NCBI GenBank assembly: GCA_965203575.1
Contig: OZ241894.1
Coordinates: 2,914,001-2,978,000 of the forward strand
Reading direction: 5' to 3'
DNA: 64,000 bases
From: Aldehydirespirator sp965203575
GTDB lineage: Bacteria > Actinomycetota > Acidimicrobiia > Acidimicrobiales > Aldehydirespiratoraceae
Shown here piece by piece: positions 1-9,149 of this stretch. Position numbers and translations under genes: made by a program. Every line of letters starts with the position of its first letter. Within the stretch, counting starts at the first letter, position 1. Under the pieces are notes generated by a model. The model ran no database searches. It saw nothing but the letters and a program-made list of their open reading frames with translations, and was not told where the DNA came from.

Positions 1-1013
1 GCCGCGATGTACACCGCGGCGGCCAGCAGCATCCAGAAGGCGACCTTGCGCATGGCGGACCGGGAACGGGTGGCCAGCGCGACCGGGTCGTCCGCTTGTC
101 GTGACATCTCCGGCAGTTCGGCGGCGGCCACGCTCATGGCGAACAGGCTCACGGGAAGCATGTAGAGGATCTGGCCCCGGTACAGGGCCGCCATGGCGCC
201 CGTGGCGAGCAGTGACGCCAGCACCAGGTCGACGTACGCGGACACCTGCACCACGCCGCGGCCCAGCACCGCGGGACCGAACCGGCGCCGGATCTCCCGC
301 AGGCCGGGATGGCCCCGCATCCATCGCAGCCGCAGTCCCCGGGCCAGGCGCACGGTGAGCGGCAGTTGCACCAGCAACTGGGCCAGTCCTCCACCGGCCA
401 CGCCCCAGGCCAGGGCTCGGGCCACCCCGTCGAGGTCGAAGGCCAGGATCCAGGCCACCACCAGCGCCCCGACCTGCACTGCGTTCCACAGAACCGGGGC
501 TGCGTAGGACACGAAGAAGCGCCGGTGGCTGTTGAGTACCCCGAGGCACCACGCCGACAGCACCGCGAACCCCGTGCCCAGCGCGGTGATGCGCACCAGC
601 GAGACGGCCAGGTCGAAACGGTCGTCCGTCAGCCCGGGTGCCAGCACGAAGGTGATGGGACGAGCCAGCGTGACGATCAGGGCGACCGACAGCCCCACGA
701 CAACCATGAGCGCGGCCGCCACTGCTCCTGCCACCTGGCCGGGATCGGTGCGGCTGTCCTCGTCGCGGGCGCCGTCGTCGAGCAGCCGGCTGTACACGGG
801 CACGAAGCTGGCCGACAGCACGCCCTCTCCGAGCAGGTTCTGGAGCATGTTCGGAATGCGCATGGCCACCGCGAAGGCGTCTCCGGCCGCGGTGTTGCCC
901 AGCAGCCGGGAAGCGACCGTCTCGCGGCCCAGGCCGGCTAGACGGCTGGCGGCGATGCCCAGCGCCACCATCACCGAGCCCGAAGCCCGGCGAGGGCGCC
1001 CAGGTTCAGTCAC
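1..1013 (-). CDS. murJ: MurJ/MviN-type lipid II flippase (3' end outside window)
   Basis: Integral membrane protein predicted to flip lipid II across the cytoplasmic membrane for peptidoglycan synthesis. The frame is open from a GTG at 1013 to the left edge, so only about the first 337 residues are visible. The start shows the typical MurJ pattern: a small-residue first helix, then SRLAGLGRETVASRLLG, then MRIPNMLQNLLGEGVLSASFVPVYSRLL near residues 50-80, here in pieces. Several hydrophobic segments follow. The start is uncertain because no strong ribosome site precedes the GTG. It is divergent from proA with a 66-base gap that must hold both promoters. Family assignment is firm; flippase activity is inferred from the family. 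Confidence 0.85.
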   Translation of the reverse strand, partial: MTEPGRPRRASGSVMVALGIAASRLAGLGRETVASRLLGNTAAGDAFAVAMRIPNMLQNLLGEGVLSASFVPVYSRLLDDGARDEDSRTDPGQVAGAVAAALMVVVGLSVALIVTLARPITFVLAPGLTDDRFDLAVSLVRITALGTGFAVLSAWCLGVLNSHRRFFVSYAAPVLWNAVQVGALVVAWILAFDLDGVARALAWGVAGGGLAQLLVQLPLTVRLARGLRLRWMRGHPGLREIRRRFGPAVLGRGVVQVSAYVDLVLASLLATGAMAALYRGQILYMLPVSLFAMSVAAAELPEMSRQADDPVALATRSRSAMRKVAFWMLLAAAVYIA

Positions 1014-1079
1014 TGCTATAGGAGTCCATCACGCATGCTCGCGGCGAGGCTAGTCGCCCTGCCCCTATAGCCTGAGACG

Positions 1080-2387
1080 ATGAGCAGCGCTGCAACCACC
1101 GTCATGCCGTCGGCCGCTCCCGTCACCGAGTCCGTGCCCGAGCCCCAGCCGACGCCGGTGGCTGAGCTGGCTGCCCGGGCCAAGGCTGCCTCCAGGGCGA
1201 TGGCCGCGGCATCCACAGCGGTCAAGGACGCCGCCCTGCACGCTGCGGCCGACCTGCTGGTGACCCGAGCCGACCAGATCTGCGCGGCCAACGCCATCGA
1301 CGTCGAGCGGGCCATCACCGGCGGCACCCCGGCTCCGCTCGTCGACCGCCTCCGGCTGTCGACCGCCCGGATCGACGCCATGGCCGGCGGACTCAGGCAG
1401 ATAGCGGCCCGGCCCGACCCTGTGGGCGAGGTGGCCGATGGCTGGGTGAGGCCCAACGGTCTGCGCATCGAGAGGCTGCGGGTTCCCCTGGGCGTGGTCG
1501 CCATCATCTACGAGAGCCGTCCCAACGTCACCTCGGACGCGGCCGGGCTCTGTCTCAAGTCGGGCAACGCCGCCTTCCTAAGGGGGTCGTCGTCGGCCAT
1601 CCAGTCCAATCTGGCCATCGCGGCCGCCATCCGGGAGGCCATCTCGTCGGCCGGCCTGCCCGCCGACGCGCTCGTCCTGGTGGAGGACACCTCGAGGGCC
1701 GCGGCGGTGGAGTTCATGCAGCAGAACGACTACGTCGACTGCCTGATCCCCCGGGGCGGGCCGTCGCTCCTCGAGTCGGTGATCGAGCACGCCACCGTGC
1801 CGGTGGTCATCGACGGGGCGGGCAACTGCCACGCCTACGTGGACGCCTCCGCCGACCTCGACGCCGCCCTGGACATCGTCGTCAACGGCAAGACCCAGCG
1901 ACCGGGGGTGTGCAACGCTCTGGAGTCGCTGGTGGTCCACTCCGCAGTGGCGGCGGAGTTCCTGCCCCGGGCCGCGGCCGCGCTGGCCGGCGTCGAACTG
2001 CTCGGCGACGAGCGGGCCCGCCAGGCCGTGCCGTCGATGGGGGAGGCGACCGCCGCCGACCACGCCACCGAGTTCCTCGACCTGAAGATGTCGGTGAGGG
2101 TGGTGGACACTCTCGACGAGGCCATCGCCCATGTGAACGACAACGGATCAGGCCACTCCGAGACCATCATCACCTCTGACCTCGCCGCGGCCGACCGGTT
2201 CACCAAGCAGGTCGACGCCGCGGCCGTGCTCGTCAACGCCTCCACCCGGTTCGTGGACGGCGAGGAGTTCGGGTTCGGGGCCGAGATCGGCATCAGCACC
2301 CAGAAGCTCCACGCTCGCGGGCCGATGGGACTCGACCAGCTCACCACCCTCAAGTTCGTCGTGCGCGGCGAAGGCCACGTCCGCTGA
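1080..2387 (+). CDS. proA: Gamma-glutamyl phosphate reductase
   Basis: Second step of proline synthesis: NADPH-dependent reduction of gamma-glutamyl phosphate to glutamate semialdehyde in the cytoplasm. The 435-residue length is normal for ProA. The Rossmann part includes YESRPNVTSDAAGLCLKSGN (about residues 143-162). The catalytic cysteine sits in QRPGVCNALES near residue 280. IPRGGPSLLESV and the C-terminal FGFGAEIGISTQKLHARGPM are family signatures. The proline-rich, variable first 30 residues leave the exact start open, though the ATG at 1080 is reasonable. proB is not adjacent. The next gene starts 21 bases downstream and may be cotranscribed. Confidence 0.95.
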   Translation: MSSAATTVMPSAAPVTESVPEPQPTPVAELAARAKAASRAMAAASTAVKDAALHAAADLLVTRADQICAANAIDVERAITGGTPAPLVDRLRLSTARIDAMAGGLRQIAARPDPVGEVADGWVRPNGLRIERLRVPLGVVAIIYESRPNVTSDAAGLCLKSGNAAFLRGSSSAIQSNLAIAAAIREAISSAGLPADALVLVEDTSRAAAVEFMQQNDYVDCLIPRGGPSLLESVIEHATVPVVIDGAGNCHAYVDASADLDAALDIVVNGKTQRPGVCNALESLVVHSAVAAEFLPRAAAALAGVELLGDERARQAVPSMGEATAADHATEFLDLKMSVRVVDTLDEAIAHVNDNGSGHSETIITSDLAAADRFTKQVDAAAVLVNASTRFVDGEEFGFGAEIGISTQKLHARGPMGLDQLTTLKFVVRGEGHVR

Positions 2388-2408
2388 TCGAAGAGTCTGG
2401 TTGCTGCC

Positions 2409-3290
2409 ATGTCGCATCGCTTCACCGACGTCGACGCGGTCCAACAGGACCTCCACAAGGTCGACTACCTCTGCGACTCCGGCCTGGCCGGGGTCGTCTA
2501 CCTGGCCGACCGGCTCGACAAGCCCGTGCTCGTCGAGGGTCCGGCCGGAACCGGCAAGACCCAGCTGGCCAAGAGCGTGGCCGAGATGACGGGCAGCCGC
2601 CTGATCCGCCTGCAGTGCTATGAGGGCCTCGACGAGGCCAAGGCGCTGTACGAGTGGAACTACAAGAAGCAGCTGCTGCGGATCCAGACCGAGCGCGACG
2701 CGGACGTGGGCTGGGACGAGGTCTCAGACGACATCTTCTCCGACGAGTTCCTGCTGACCCGGCCCCTGCTGGAGGCCATCAGAGCCGTCGATCCGATCGT
2801 GCTTCTGATCGACGAGGTCGACCGGGTGGAGGTCGAGACCGAGGCTCTGCTGCTGGAGATCCTCAGCGAGTACCAGGTCTCGATCCCCGAGTTGGGCACC
2901 ATGGAGGCGCTGCAGGTGCCGCTGGTGTTCCTGACCTCCAACAACACCCGCGAGCTGAGCGAAGCCCTCAAGCGGCGCTGCCTGTATCTCCACATCGACT
3001 ACCCGACGATGGAGCGGGAGAAGGAGATCGTGCTGGCCAAGGTTCCCGACATAGCCGAGAACCTGGCCGACCAGGTGGCCCGGGTGGTCCGCTCCATCCG
3101 CCGGCTGGAGCTTAAGAAGCCGCCGTCGGTGTCGGAGACCCTCGACTGGGCCCGCACGCTGGTCCTGCTGGGCGTGCAGCACATCGACGCCGATGTGGCC
3201 GCCGAGACCGTGAACATCCTGCTGAAGTACCAGAGCGACATCGCCAAGGCGAACAAGGAACTGGCGACCGTCGAGGGCATCGAGCCCTAG
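2409..3290 (+). CDS. MoxR-family AAA+ ATPase
   Basis: A 293-residue AAA+ ATPase of the MoxR/CoxD group, which act as chaperones for metalloenzyme assembly or protein maturation together with VWA-domain proteins. Walker A is EGPAGTGKTQLAKS (about residues 43-56). Walker B is VLLIDEVDRVE (about 131-141). LTSNNTRELSEALKRRC near 175-191 carries sensor 1 and the arginine-finger region. The VWA protein starts 9 bases downstream, the usual gene pair for this family. The client enzyme cannot be told from this window because no CO dehydrogenase genes lie nearby. Confidence 0.9.
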   Translation: MSHRFTDVDAVQQDLHKVDYLCDSGLAGVVYLADRLDKPVLVEGPAGTGKTQLAKSVAEMTGSRLIRLQCYEGLDEAKALYEWNYKKQLLRIQTERDADVGWDEVSDDIFSDEFLLTRPLLEAIRAVDPIVLLIDEVDRVEVETEALLLEILSEYQVSIPELGTMEALQVPLVFLTSNNTRELSEALKRRCLYLHIDYPTMEREKEIVLAKVPDIAENLADQVARVVRSIRRLELKKPPSVSETLDWARTLVLLGVQHIDADVAAETVNILLKYQSDIAKANKELATVEGIEP

Positions 3291-3299
3291 AGGCCGAGC

Positions 3300-4769
3300 G
3301 TGACCGTCGCTGACACCGGCCTGCCCGAGCTCCCGGTCGAGGCGGGGGACCCCCTCCTGGACCTCCTCAACGGCTTCATCGCGGAGCTGCGGGCAGTCGG
3401 CATTCCCGCCAGCCTCACCGAGAACCTCGACGCCATGGAGGCCGTGAAGCACGTCCCCATCACCGACCGCGAGACCTTCAAGTACGCCCTGGCGGCCACG
3501 CTGGTGAAGAATCAGGCTCACTGGAAGGCCTTCGAGACCGTCTTTGAGGTGTACTTCTCCCTGCGGGGCGCGCAGTACGAGATCGCCGCGGACGATCTGG
3601 ACGAGGCCGACGGGGCCGACGGCGAGATCCGGGCCGAGGGCGACCGTGGCTCCGGTGGCGACATGCTCAGCCCCGAGGAGCTGGCCGAGATGCTCTACCG
3701 GGCGCTGATGCGAGGCGACTCCGAGATGCTCCGCGCCGCGGCCCGTGAGGCGGTGCGCCGGTACGCGGGGATGGAGCCGGGCCGCCCCGTCGGGGGCACC
3801 TACTACCTGTACCGCACCCTGCGCAACCTCGACCTCGAGGGTGTGCTGGAGCGTCTCATGGACGCGGAACAGCACACCACCGGCGACGTCGACGACTTCG
3901 ACCTGCGATTGCGACGCGACGAGTTCGAGTTGCGCATCGCAGAGCTCAAACGCCAGATCGAGGCCGAGATCCGGCGACGGCTGGTGGCCGACCGGGGCGT
4001 CGAGGCCATGGCCAAGACCCTGCGCAAGCCGCTGCCGTCGGACATCGACTTCATGCACGCCTCCCGCGAGGAGATGGCCAGTCTGCGCAAGGCCATCTAC
4101 CCGCTGACCCGCAAACTGGCCGCCAGGCTGGTCCGCAAGCGCCGCCACGGACGGGCGGGACCTCTCGACTTCCGCTCCACCGTTCGCCACTCCCTGTCCT
4201 ACGGGGGCGTGCCCGTGGAGCCGAAGTTCCGCCACCCGCGGCCCCACAAACCGGACATCATGGTGGTGGCCGACGTGTCGGGCTCGGTGGCCGCCTTCGC
4301 CCGGTTCACGCTGCACCTGGTGTACGCCATCTCCAGCCAGTTCTCCAAGGTGCGGTCGTTCGTGTTCATCGACGGCCTCGACGAGGTGACCGGCTTCTTC
4401 GAGGGCACCGACGACATCGCGGAGGCGGTGCACCGGGTCAACACCGAGGCCGACGTGGTGTGGGTGGACGGCCACTCCGACTACGGCCACGCCCTCGGCG
4501 TGTTCTGGGACAACTACGCCAATGACGTCGGGCCCCGCACCACGGTGCTGATCCTCGGCGACGCCCGCAACAACTACCACGCACCCGAGAGCTGGATCAT
4601 CAAGGCCCTTCAGCAGAAGGCCCGCCATGTGTTCTGGCTCAACCCCGAGCCCCGCAGCTATTGGGACACCGGCGACTCGATCGTGGGGGAGTACGCCCCC
4701 CATTGCGACGGCGTGTTCGAGGTGCGCAACCTGCGACAGCTGGAAGCCTTCGTAGACCGCCTGGCCTAG
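3300..4769 (+). CDS. VWA domain protein, CoxE-like, partner of MoxR ATPase
   Basis: A 489-residue protein starting at GTG 3300. The N-terminal half is helical and charged, with acidic stretches around residues 100-120. The C-terminal von Willebrand A domain begins near residue 318 with DIMVVADVSGSVAAFARFT, which contains the DxSxS metal-ion-dependent adhesion site. Later come WVDGHSDYGHALGVFWDNY and TTVLILGDARNNYHAPE, typical of CoxE-like VWA domains. It follows the MoxR ATPase by 9 bases, so the two are probably cotranscribed and act together as an ATP-driven maturation or insertion device. The target is unknown. It converges with the DAHP synthase gene, the two stops being 4 bases apart. 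Confidence 0.88.
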   Translation: MTVADTGLPELPVEAGDPLLDLLNGFIAELRAVGIPASLTENLDAMEAVKHVPITDRETFKYALAATLVKNQAHWKAFETVFEVYFSLRGAQYEIAADDLDEADGADGEIRAEGDRGSGGDMLSPEELAEMLYRALMRGDSEMLRAAAREAVRRYAGMEPGRPVGGTYYLYRTLRNLDLEGVLERLMDAEQHTTGDVDDFDLRLRRDEFELRIAELKRQIEAEIRRRLVADRGVEAMAKTLRKPLPSDIDFMHASREEMASLRKAIYPLTRKLAARLVRKRRHGRAGPLDFRSTVRHSLSYGGVPVEPKFRHPRPHKPDIMVVADVSGSVAAFARFTLHLVYAISSQFSKVRSFVFIDGLDEVTGFFEGTDDIAEAVHRVNTEADVVWVDGHSDYGHALGVFWDNYANDVGPRTTVLILGDARNNYHAPESWIIKALQQKARHVFWLNPEPRSYWDTGDSIVGEYAPHCDGVFEVRNLRQLEAFVDRLA

Positions 4770-4773
4770 ATCG

Positions 4774-6150
4774 TCAGTTCTCGCCGGAGAGCATCTCGGC
4801 CACCCGGAAGGCGAGGTCCACCGACTGGCGGCCGTTGAGGCGAGGGTCGCACAGCGTCTCGAAGGCCTGCTCCAGGTCCTCGTGGCTGATGTCGTCGGCG
4901 CCGCCGACGCACTCCGTGACGGCGTCGCCGGTCAGTTCCACGTGTACGCCTCCAGGCCAGGTGCCGCAGGCGTGGTGGACCGCGAAGAAGCTGCTGATCT
5001 CGGCCAGCACGTCATCGAAGTGGCGGGTCTTGCGTCCCGACTCAGAGGTGTAGGTGTTGCCGTGCATCGGGTCGCACGCCCAGGCCACCGGGTGACCGGA
5101 GTCGCGAACGGCCCTCAGCAGCGGGGGCAGCAGGGTCTCGATCTTGCCGGCGCCCATCCTGGTGATGAAGGTGAGCCGGCCGGGCACCCGCTGCGGGTTG
5201 AGCATCTCGCACAGCGTCAGCACCTCGTTGGCGGTGGCGGTCGGGCCGATCTTGCAGCCGAGCGGGTTGTGCACGCCCCGCAGGAACTCCACGTGGGCTC
5301 CGTCGAGCTGGCGGGTGCGCTCGCCGATCCAGAGCATGTGGGCGGAGCAGTCGTAGGTGTCGCCGGTCAGAGAGTCCACCCGCGTCAGGGCCTCCTCGTA
5401 GTCGAGCACCAGGGCCTCGTGGCTGGTGTAGAACTCGACCTCGTGCAGCTGGGGGGTGTTGGCGGTGGTGACCCCGCAGGCGGTCATGAACCGCAGGGCC
5501 CGGTCGATCTCGTCGGCCATACGCGCGTAGCGGCGGCCCGCGGGCGAGGTGGCCACGAACTCCCGGTTCCAACTCGACACCTGCGACAGGTCGGCGTAGC
5601 CGCCCCGGGTGAACGCCCTCAGCAGGTTGAGGGTGGAGGCGGCCCGGTGGTACGCGGTCAGCAGGCGGCGCGGGTCGGGCAGTCGCTCGGCCTCGCTGAA
5701 GCCGATGTCGTTGACCATGTGACCGAGGAACGAGGTGAGTTCCACCTCTCCCTTGGTCTCGGTGGGGCTGGACCGGGGCTTGGCGAACTGCCCCGCGATC
5801 CGGCCGACCTTCACCAGAGGCACACCCCCGGAGTAGGTCAACACGATGGCCATCTGCAGGATCACCCGCAGCCTGTCCCGGATGGAGTCGGCGGAGGAGT
5901 CGAAGGACTCCGCGCAGTCGCCGGCCTGCAGCAAGAACGCCTCGCCGTTGGCCACCCTGCCGAGCAGCCCGGTCAGCGAGCGGGCCTCGCCCGCGAAGAC
6001 CAGCGGAGGAAGGTCGCTCAGAGCCTTGGTGGCCTGCTCGAGCTCGGCCTGGTCGGGCCAAGCCGGCTGATGGCGTGCAGGCTTAGCCCTCCAGGACGAG
6101 GGCGACCAGTCGCTTCCGCCGGCGAACAGGGTGAGATCTCCGGCGGACAT
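4774..6150 (-). CDS. aroG: 3-deoxy-7-phosphoheptulonate synthase, class II
   Basis: First step of the shikimate pathway: condensation of phosphoenolpyruvate and erythrose 4-phosphate. At 458 residues it matches the class II (plant/mycobacterial) form. The metal-binding cysteine lies in LLQAGDCAESF near residue 80. GCKIGPTATANEV, RLTFITRMGAGKIE and WACDPMHGNTYTSESGRKTR are class II signatures. Start is ATG 6150, only 5 bases after the stop of the upstream sigma factor gene, so the two form an operon. That pairing is unusual and could tie aromatic amino-acid synthesis to the sigma factor promoter. Confidence 0.95.
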   Translation of the reverse strand: MSAGDLTLFAGGSDWSPSSWRAKPARHQPAWPDQAELEQATKALSDLPPLVFAGEARSLTGLLGRVANGEAFLLQAGDCAESFDSSADSIRDRLRVILQMAIVLTYSGGVPLVKVGRIAGQFAKPRSSPTETKGEVELTSFLGHMVNDIGFSEAERLPDPRRLLTAYHRAASTLNLLRAFTRGGYADLSQVSSWNREFVATSPAGRRYARMADEIDRALRFMTACGVTTANTPQLHEVEFYTSHEALVLDYEEALTRVDSLTGDTYDCSAHMLWIGERTRQLDGAHVEFLRGVHNPLGCKIGPTATANEVLTLCEMLNPQRVPGRLTFITRMGAGKIETLLPPLLRAVRDSGHPVAWACDPMHGNTYTSESGRKTRHFDDVLAEISSFFAVHHACGTWPGGVHVELTGDAVTECVGGADDISHEDLEQAFETLCDPRLNGRQSVDLAFRVAEMLSGEN

Positions 6151-6155
6151 GGGCG

Positions 6156-7001
6156 CTATGCCGCGTCGACCGTCTCGGCCAGACTCAGCTCCTCAGCGTG
6201 CTCGCGCACGGCATTGATGGCGCGCTTCACCAGGCGGCGGGCCGCCTCGGCGGTGACGCCCAGCTCCTCACCGACCTCGCGGTAGGAGCGCTTGATGCCG
6301 TCGGAGAGCCCGAAGCGCTGCTCGACTGCGTACTTGGCCCGGGGCTCGAGGATGTCGAGCAGGCCGGTCACCATCTCCTCCTCGGCCTTGGCCATCACCT
6401 CGAGCTCGGGCCCGGGGTTGGCGTCGGGGAGCAGATCGATCAGCTCGTTGCTGTCGTCGTCGCCGATGGTGCGGTCGAGGGACGTGGGGGTGGTCAGCCG
6501 GTGCAGCCGGGCATGGTCGTCGTCCAGCTCGTCGCCGTCGCCGGACACCTGCCGCAGCGCGGCGCGCAACGACGCGGACCGGTCGCCGGGCAGGCGCACC
6601 AGGCTCGCCTTCTGGTCGAGGGCCCGCCCGATGGACTGGCGGATCCAGAAGGTCGCGTAGGTCGAGAACTTGAAGCCCTTGCGCCAGTCGAACTTGTCGA
6701 CGGCGTGCTCGAGGCCGAGGTTCCCCTCCTGGATGAGGTCGAGCAGCTCCATGCCCGGGGGAAGGGGATAGCGGCGGGCGACGCTCACCACCAGGCGCAG
6801 GTTGGCCCGGATGAAGCGATCCTTGGCCGCGGCGGCCTCGCGGATCGCCCTGTCGATCTCGCGGCCGGTCTCGCCCTCGTCCTTGCGGAGACGGGCCTCG
6901 ACGCCGCGCTCGATGGCCTGCGAGAGCTCGCGCTCCTCTTGGGCGTTGAGCAGTGCGACCGCACCGATTTCGTTGAGATACTGTCCTACTGAGTCACTCA
7001 T
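6156..7001 (-). CDS. RNA polymerase sigma-70 factor, SigA/SigB-like (group 1/2)
   Basis: A 281-residue sigma factor. Region 1.2 is SVGQYLNEIGAVALLNAQEE at the N-terminus. Region 2 has RFIRANLRLVVSVARRYPLP, LLDLIQEGNLGLEHAVDKFD and GFKFSTYATFWIRQSIGRAL. Region 4 near the C-terminus has SYREVGEELGVTAEAARRLV. A longer reading to 7124 is possible. The ATG at 7001 is preferred because an AGGTGA lies 7 bases upstream and the protein then begins exactly at region 1.2. It is shorter than a housekeeping SigA, which suggests a group 2 factor. A near-consensus promoter lies about 130 bases upstream, and DAHP synthase is the next gene of the operon. Confidence 0.88.
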   Translation of the reverse strand: MSDSVGQYLNEIGAVALLNAQEERELSQAIERGVEARLRKDEGETGREIDRAIREAAAAKDRFIRANLRLVVSVARRYPLPPGMELLDLIQEGNLGLEHAVDKFDWRKGFKFSTYATFWIRQSIGRALDQKASLVRLPGDRSASLRAALRQVSGDGDELDDDHARLHRLTTPTSLDRTIGDDDSNELIDLLPDANPGPELEVMAKAEEEMVTGLLDILEPRAKYAVEQRFGLSDGIKRSYREVGEELGVTAEAARRLVKRAINAVREHAEELSLAETVDAA

Positions 7002-7127
7002 GTCTGATTCACCTGACCGACCCCGCTCGCGTCGGCAGGGGCAGCCTTCTCGCTTTCTTTGTGGGGAGGATTTGGTGCCGGGCGCACACCCTCCAAGTGC
7101 GCTACTCCAGCCCAGACGAACCAATAT

Positions 7128-7156
7128 AGATTAGGTGTTTGTTCCCGGCAAGTCAA
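7128..7156 (-). promoter_or_regulatory. Sigma-70 promoter of the sigma factor-DAHP synthase operon
   Basis: On the minus strand TTGACT (7151-7156) and TAATCT (7128-7133) are separated by exactly 17 bases. This is close to consensus and stands out in GC-rich DNA. Predicted transcription start is near 7120, giving a leader of roughly 120 bases before the ATG at 7001. The rest of the 7002-7266 gap holds nothing else I can name. The divergent nadD promoter must also lie there. Confidence 0.65.
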
Positions 7157-7266
7157 GATGTGCGCCCGCGCGAGGTGTGACATTGGTCACGCACCCCCCA
7201 GCGGCCCGAGCGCAGCCAACAGGAGCGGGCAACACAGTGCAACCTATCGCTCAATCATAGACTTTC

Positions 7267-7872
7267 GTGGTGCAGCGACCGGACCCTCCTCGCATAGGTG
7301 TGCTGGGAGGGACGTTCGATCCGCCCCATTTCGGCCACCTCGCAGCCGGGTTGGAGGTGCGCCACCGGCTCGGACTCTCCAAGGTGTTGTTGATGGTGGC
7401 CAACGATCCATGGCAGAAGTCCGGGCTGCAGCCGGTGACGCCGGCCCATCTGCGACTCGAGATGGTGAGGGCCGCCGTCGGTGACCTCGACGGGCTCGAG
7501 GCGAGCACGCTAGAGATCGATCGCGGCGGCGAGAGCTACATGGTCGACACGCTGCGGGAGCTGCGCGGTCTGCATCCCGGGGCCGAACTGCTGCTGGTGG
7601 TGGGCTCGGACACCGCCCAGGGACTCGACACCTGGAAGCGCCCCTCGGAGCTGCGCGAGCTGGCCACCACGGTCGTGGTCGACCGGGCGGGACCCTCAGG
7701 CGGGCGTCCCCCGGCCGGATGGCCGGCCGTGGTGGTGGAGGTCCCGGCGCTGGACATCTCGTCGTGCGACATCCGGTCCCGATTCGCTGACGGCCGACCG
7801 GTGGAGGCACTCGTGCCCGCCGCGGTGATCGAAGTCGTCAGATCCAGAGGCCTGTACGGGTGCGGTCGCTGA
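7267..7872 (+). CDS. nadD: Nicotinate-nucleotide adenylyltransferase
   Basis: Adenylates nicotinate mononucleotide to deamido-NAD in NAD synthesis. At 201 residues the length is normal. The nucleotidyltransferase motif GVLGGTFDPPHFGHL (about residues 11-25) carries the two histidines. ISSCDIRSRFADGRPVEALV near the C-terminus matches the second family motif (SSTxIR type). GTG 7267 is the likely start. It overlaps the next gene by 13 bases and heads the nadD / LytR_C / rsfS cluster common in actinobacteria. Confidence 0.93.
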   Translation: MVQRPDPPRIGVLGGTFDPPHFGHLAAGLEVRHRLGLSKVLLMVANDPWQKSGLQPVTPAHLRLEMVRAAVGDLDGLEASTLEIDRGGESYMVDTLRELRGLHPGAELLLVVGSDTAQGLDTWKRPSELRELATTVVVDRAGPSGGRPPAGWPAVVVEVPALDISSCDIRSRFADGRPVEALVPAAVIEVVRSRGLYGCGR

Positions 7873-9149
7873 TTCCCGACTGGCGCCCACCCCGCTGGCG
7901 CCCGCCCCGCTGGCGTATGCCTGACTGGCGTATGCCCGGCAGGCGTCATCGCCGGCCCGCTCCTCAGTCCCATCCGTTCTGGAGCCTCGTCTATCCGGGA
8001 GTGGTGGTGGCCGCGGGGATCGCGGTCCTGCTGCTGGCCCTCACGGGCGGCCGCGCCGTTCTCAGGACCACGGTGGAGCCGGTCGACGAGGAGATCGTCC
8101 TGGAGCCCGACGAGCCCGGATATGTGGAGCTGGTGGCGGCCACCCCCACGCTGCTCTCGCTCCACACCCACAACGGCGACTTGACCGGCGCGGCCCTCAT
8201 GGCGCTGACGGGCATCGACGCGGGCGGCGGTGTGGTGCTGCTGCCGGCCGACCTCCTGGTCGTGCCCCCGGGCGGCTCTCCGGAGCAGGGCGAGCTGCTC
8301 TCCGACACTTTCGGGCGGGGAGGGGTCGAGGCCGTCCGGCAGGTTGCCGAGGACATGTTCGGCCTCGGCTTCGGGCAGGTGGTCGAGGTGCCCACCGAGG
8401 GGCTCGCCCACAGCATCGGCCCCGCGGAGCCGCTGCCGTACCTGCTGGTCGATGATCTGATCGAGATGGGTGCCGACGGAGCGCAACGGGTCGTCTACCA
8501 GGCCGGACGCTACGAGCTGAGCGCGGCCGACGCAGCCGCCGTCTACGCCCACCGCAACCCCGACGAGGCCGACGGCAACCGGGCGCAGCGCCAGCGGGCC
8601 ATGTGGGAGTCGTGGCTGGGTGTCGTCGGGCGGGCGCCGGACGCCGAGGCAGCCATCCCCCCGGCCGACTCTCCCCTGGCACCGTTCCTGCGGGCTCTCG
8701 GAGCGGGCACTACCGTGGTGGAGGTTGTTCCCTTCGAGTCCATCGCATCCGATCCCGGCGCCGCCCCGGTCCAGTTCCTGGGCCCGGAGAGCAGAGCGTG
8801 GCTGAGGGCCGAGGCCTTGGAGCTGGCCCCCTGGCCCCAGCAGCCGGAGTCGTTCCTGCGCCCCAGGGTCCAACTGCTCGACGGCACGGGCGATCCAGCC
8901 ATCCGGGACGGGCTGGCTGACGATGTGATCGCGGCCGGGGGAGTGATCACCGTGATAGGCAACGCGGACGCCTTCGGTGTGGAGGCCACCCAGTTCGCCT
9001 ACCATCGCGAGGAACTCGTGAACGACCCCATCACCAACTCCATCGCCATCGAGCTCGGCGTCGACATGGCTCTCATTGAGCTGGGCGAGAGCGGGGCCGA
9101 CGTGGTCGACATAACCGTGACGGTCGGACTGGACCAGGCGGCGCGGTGA
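7860..9149 (+). CDS. Membrane-anchored LytR_C (LCP-associated) protein
   Basis: A 429-residue protein lying between nadD and rsfS, the usual place of an LCP/LytR_C protein in actinobacteria. Residues 1-40 are basic and built of WRPPR/WRMPD repeats. One membrane segment follows near residues 45-65 (SLVYPGVVVAAGIAVLLLAL), with the rest outside. The middle region resembles a diverged LytR-CpsA-Psr fold. The C-terminal LytR_C domain has ITVIGNADAFGVEATQFAYH and ends in an IELGVDMALIELGESGADVV-type segment. LCP proteins transfer glycopolymers to the cell wall. I cannot confirm the catalytic arginines here, so this may be a non-catalytic relative. It overlaps rsfS by 4 bases (GTGA). Confidence 0.75.
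   Translation: MRSLIPDWRPPRWRPPRWRMPDWRMPGRRHRRPAPQSHPFWSLVYPGVVVAAGIAVLLLALTGGRAVLRTTVEPVDEEIVLEPDEPGYVELVAATPTLLSLHTHNGDLTGAALMALTGIDAGGGVVLLPADLLVVPPGGSPEQGELLSDTFGRGGVEAVRQVAEDMFGLGFGQVVEVPTEGLAHSIGPAEPLPYLLVDDLIEMGADGAQRVVYQAGRYELSAADAAAVYAHRNPDEADGNRAQRQRAMWESWLGVVGRAPDAEAAIPPADSPLAPFLRALGAGTTVVEVVPFESIASDPGAAPVQFLGPESRAWLRAEALELAPWPQQPESFLRPRVQLLDGTGDPAIRDGLADDVIAAGGVITVIGNADAFGVEATQFAYHREELVNDPITNSIAIELGVDMALIELGESGADVVDITVTVGLDQAAR
7884..7943. repeat. 15-bp tandem repeat, four copies, inside the LytR_C gene
   Basis: Four head-to-tail 15-base units (7884, 7899, 7914, 7929), alternating CGCCC-type and CGTATG-type variants. They encode the five-residue units RPPRW, RPPRW, RMPDW and RMPGR in the cytoplasmic tail before the membrane segment. 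Confidence 0.8.

Noticed and set aside
2724..4703. 659-codon minus-strand frame opposite the MoxR and VWA genes
   Set aside because: A high-GC antisense shadow; the plus-strand genes have clear motifs.
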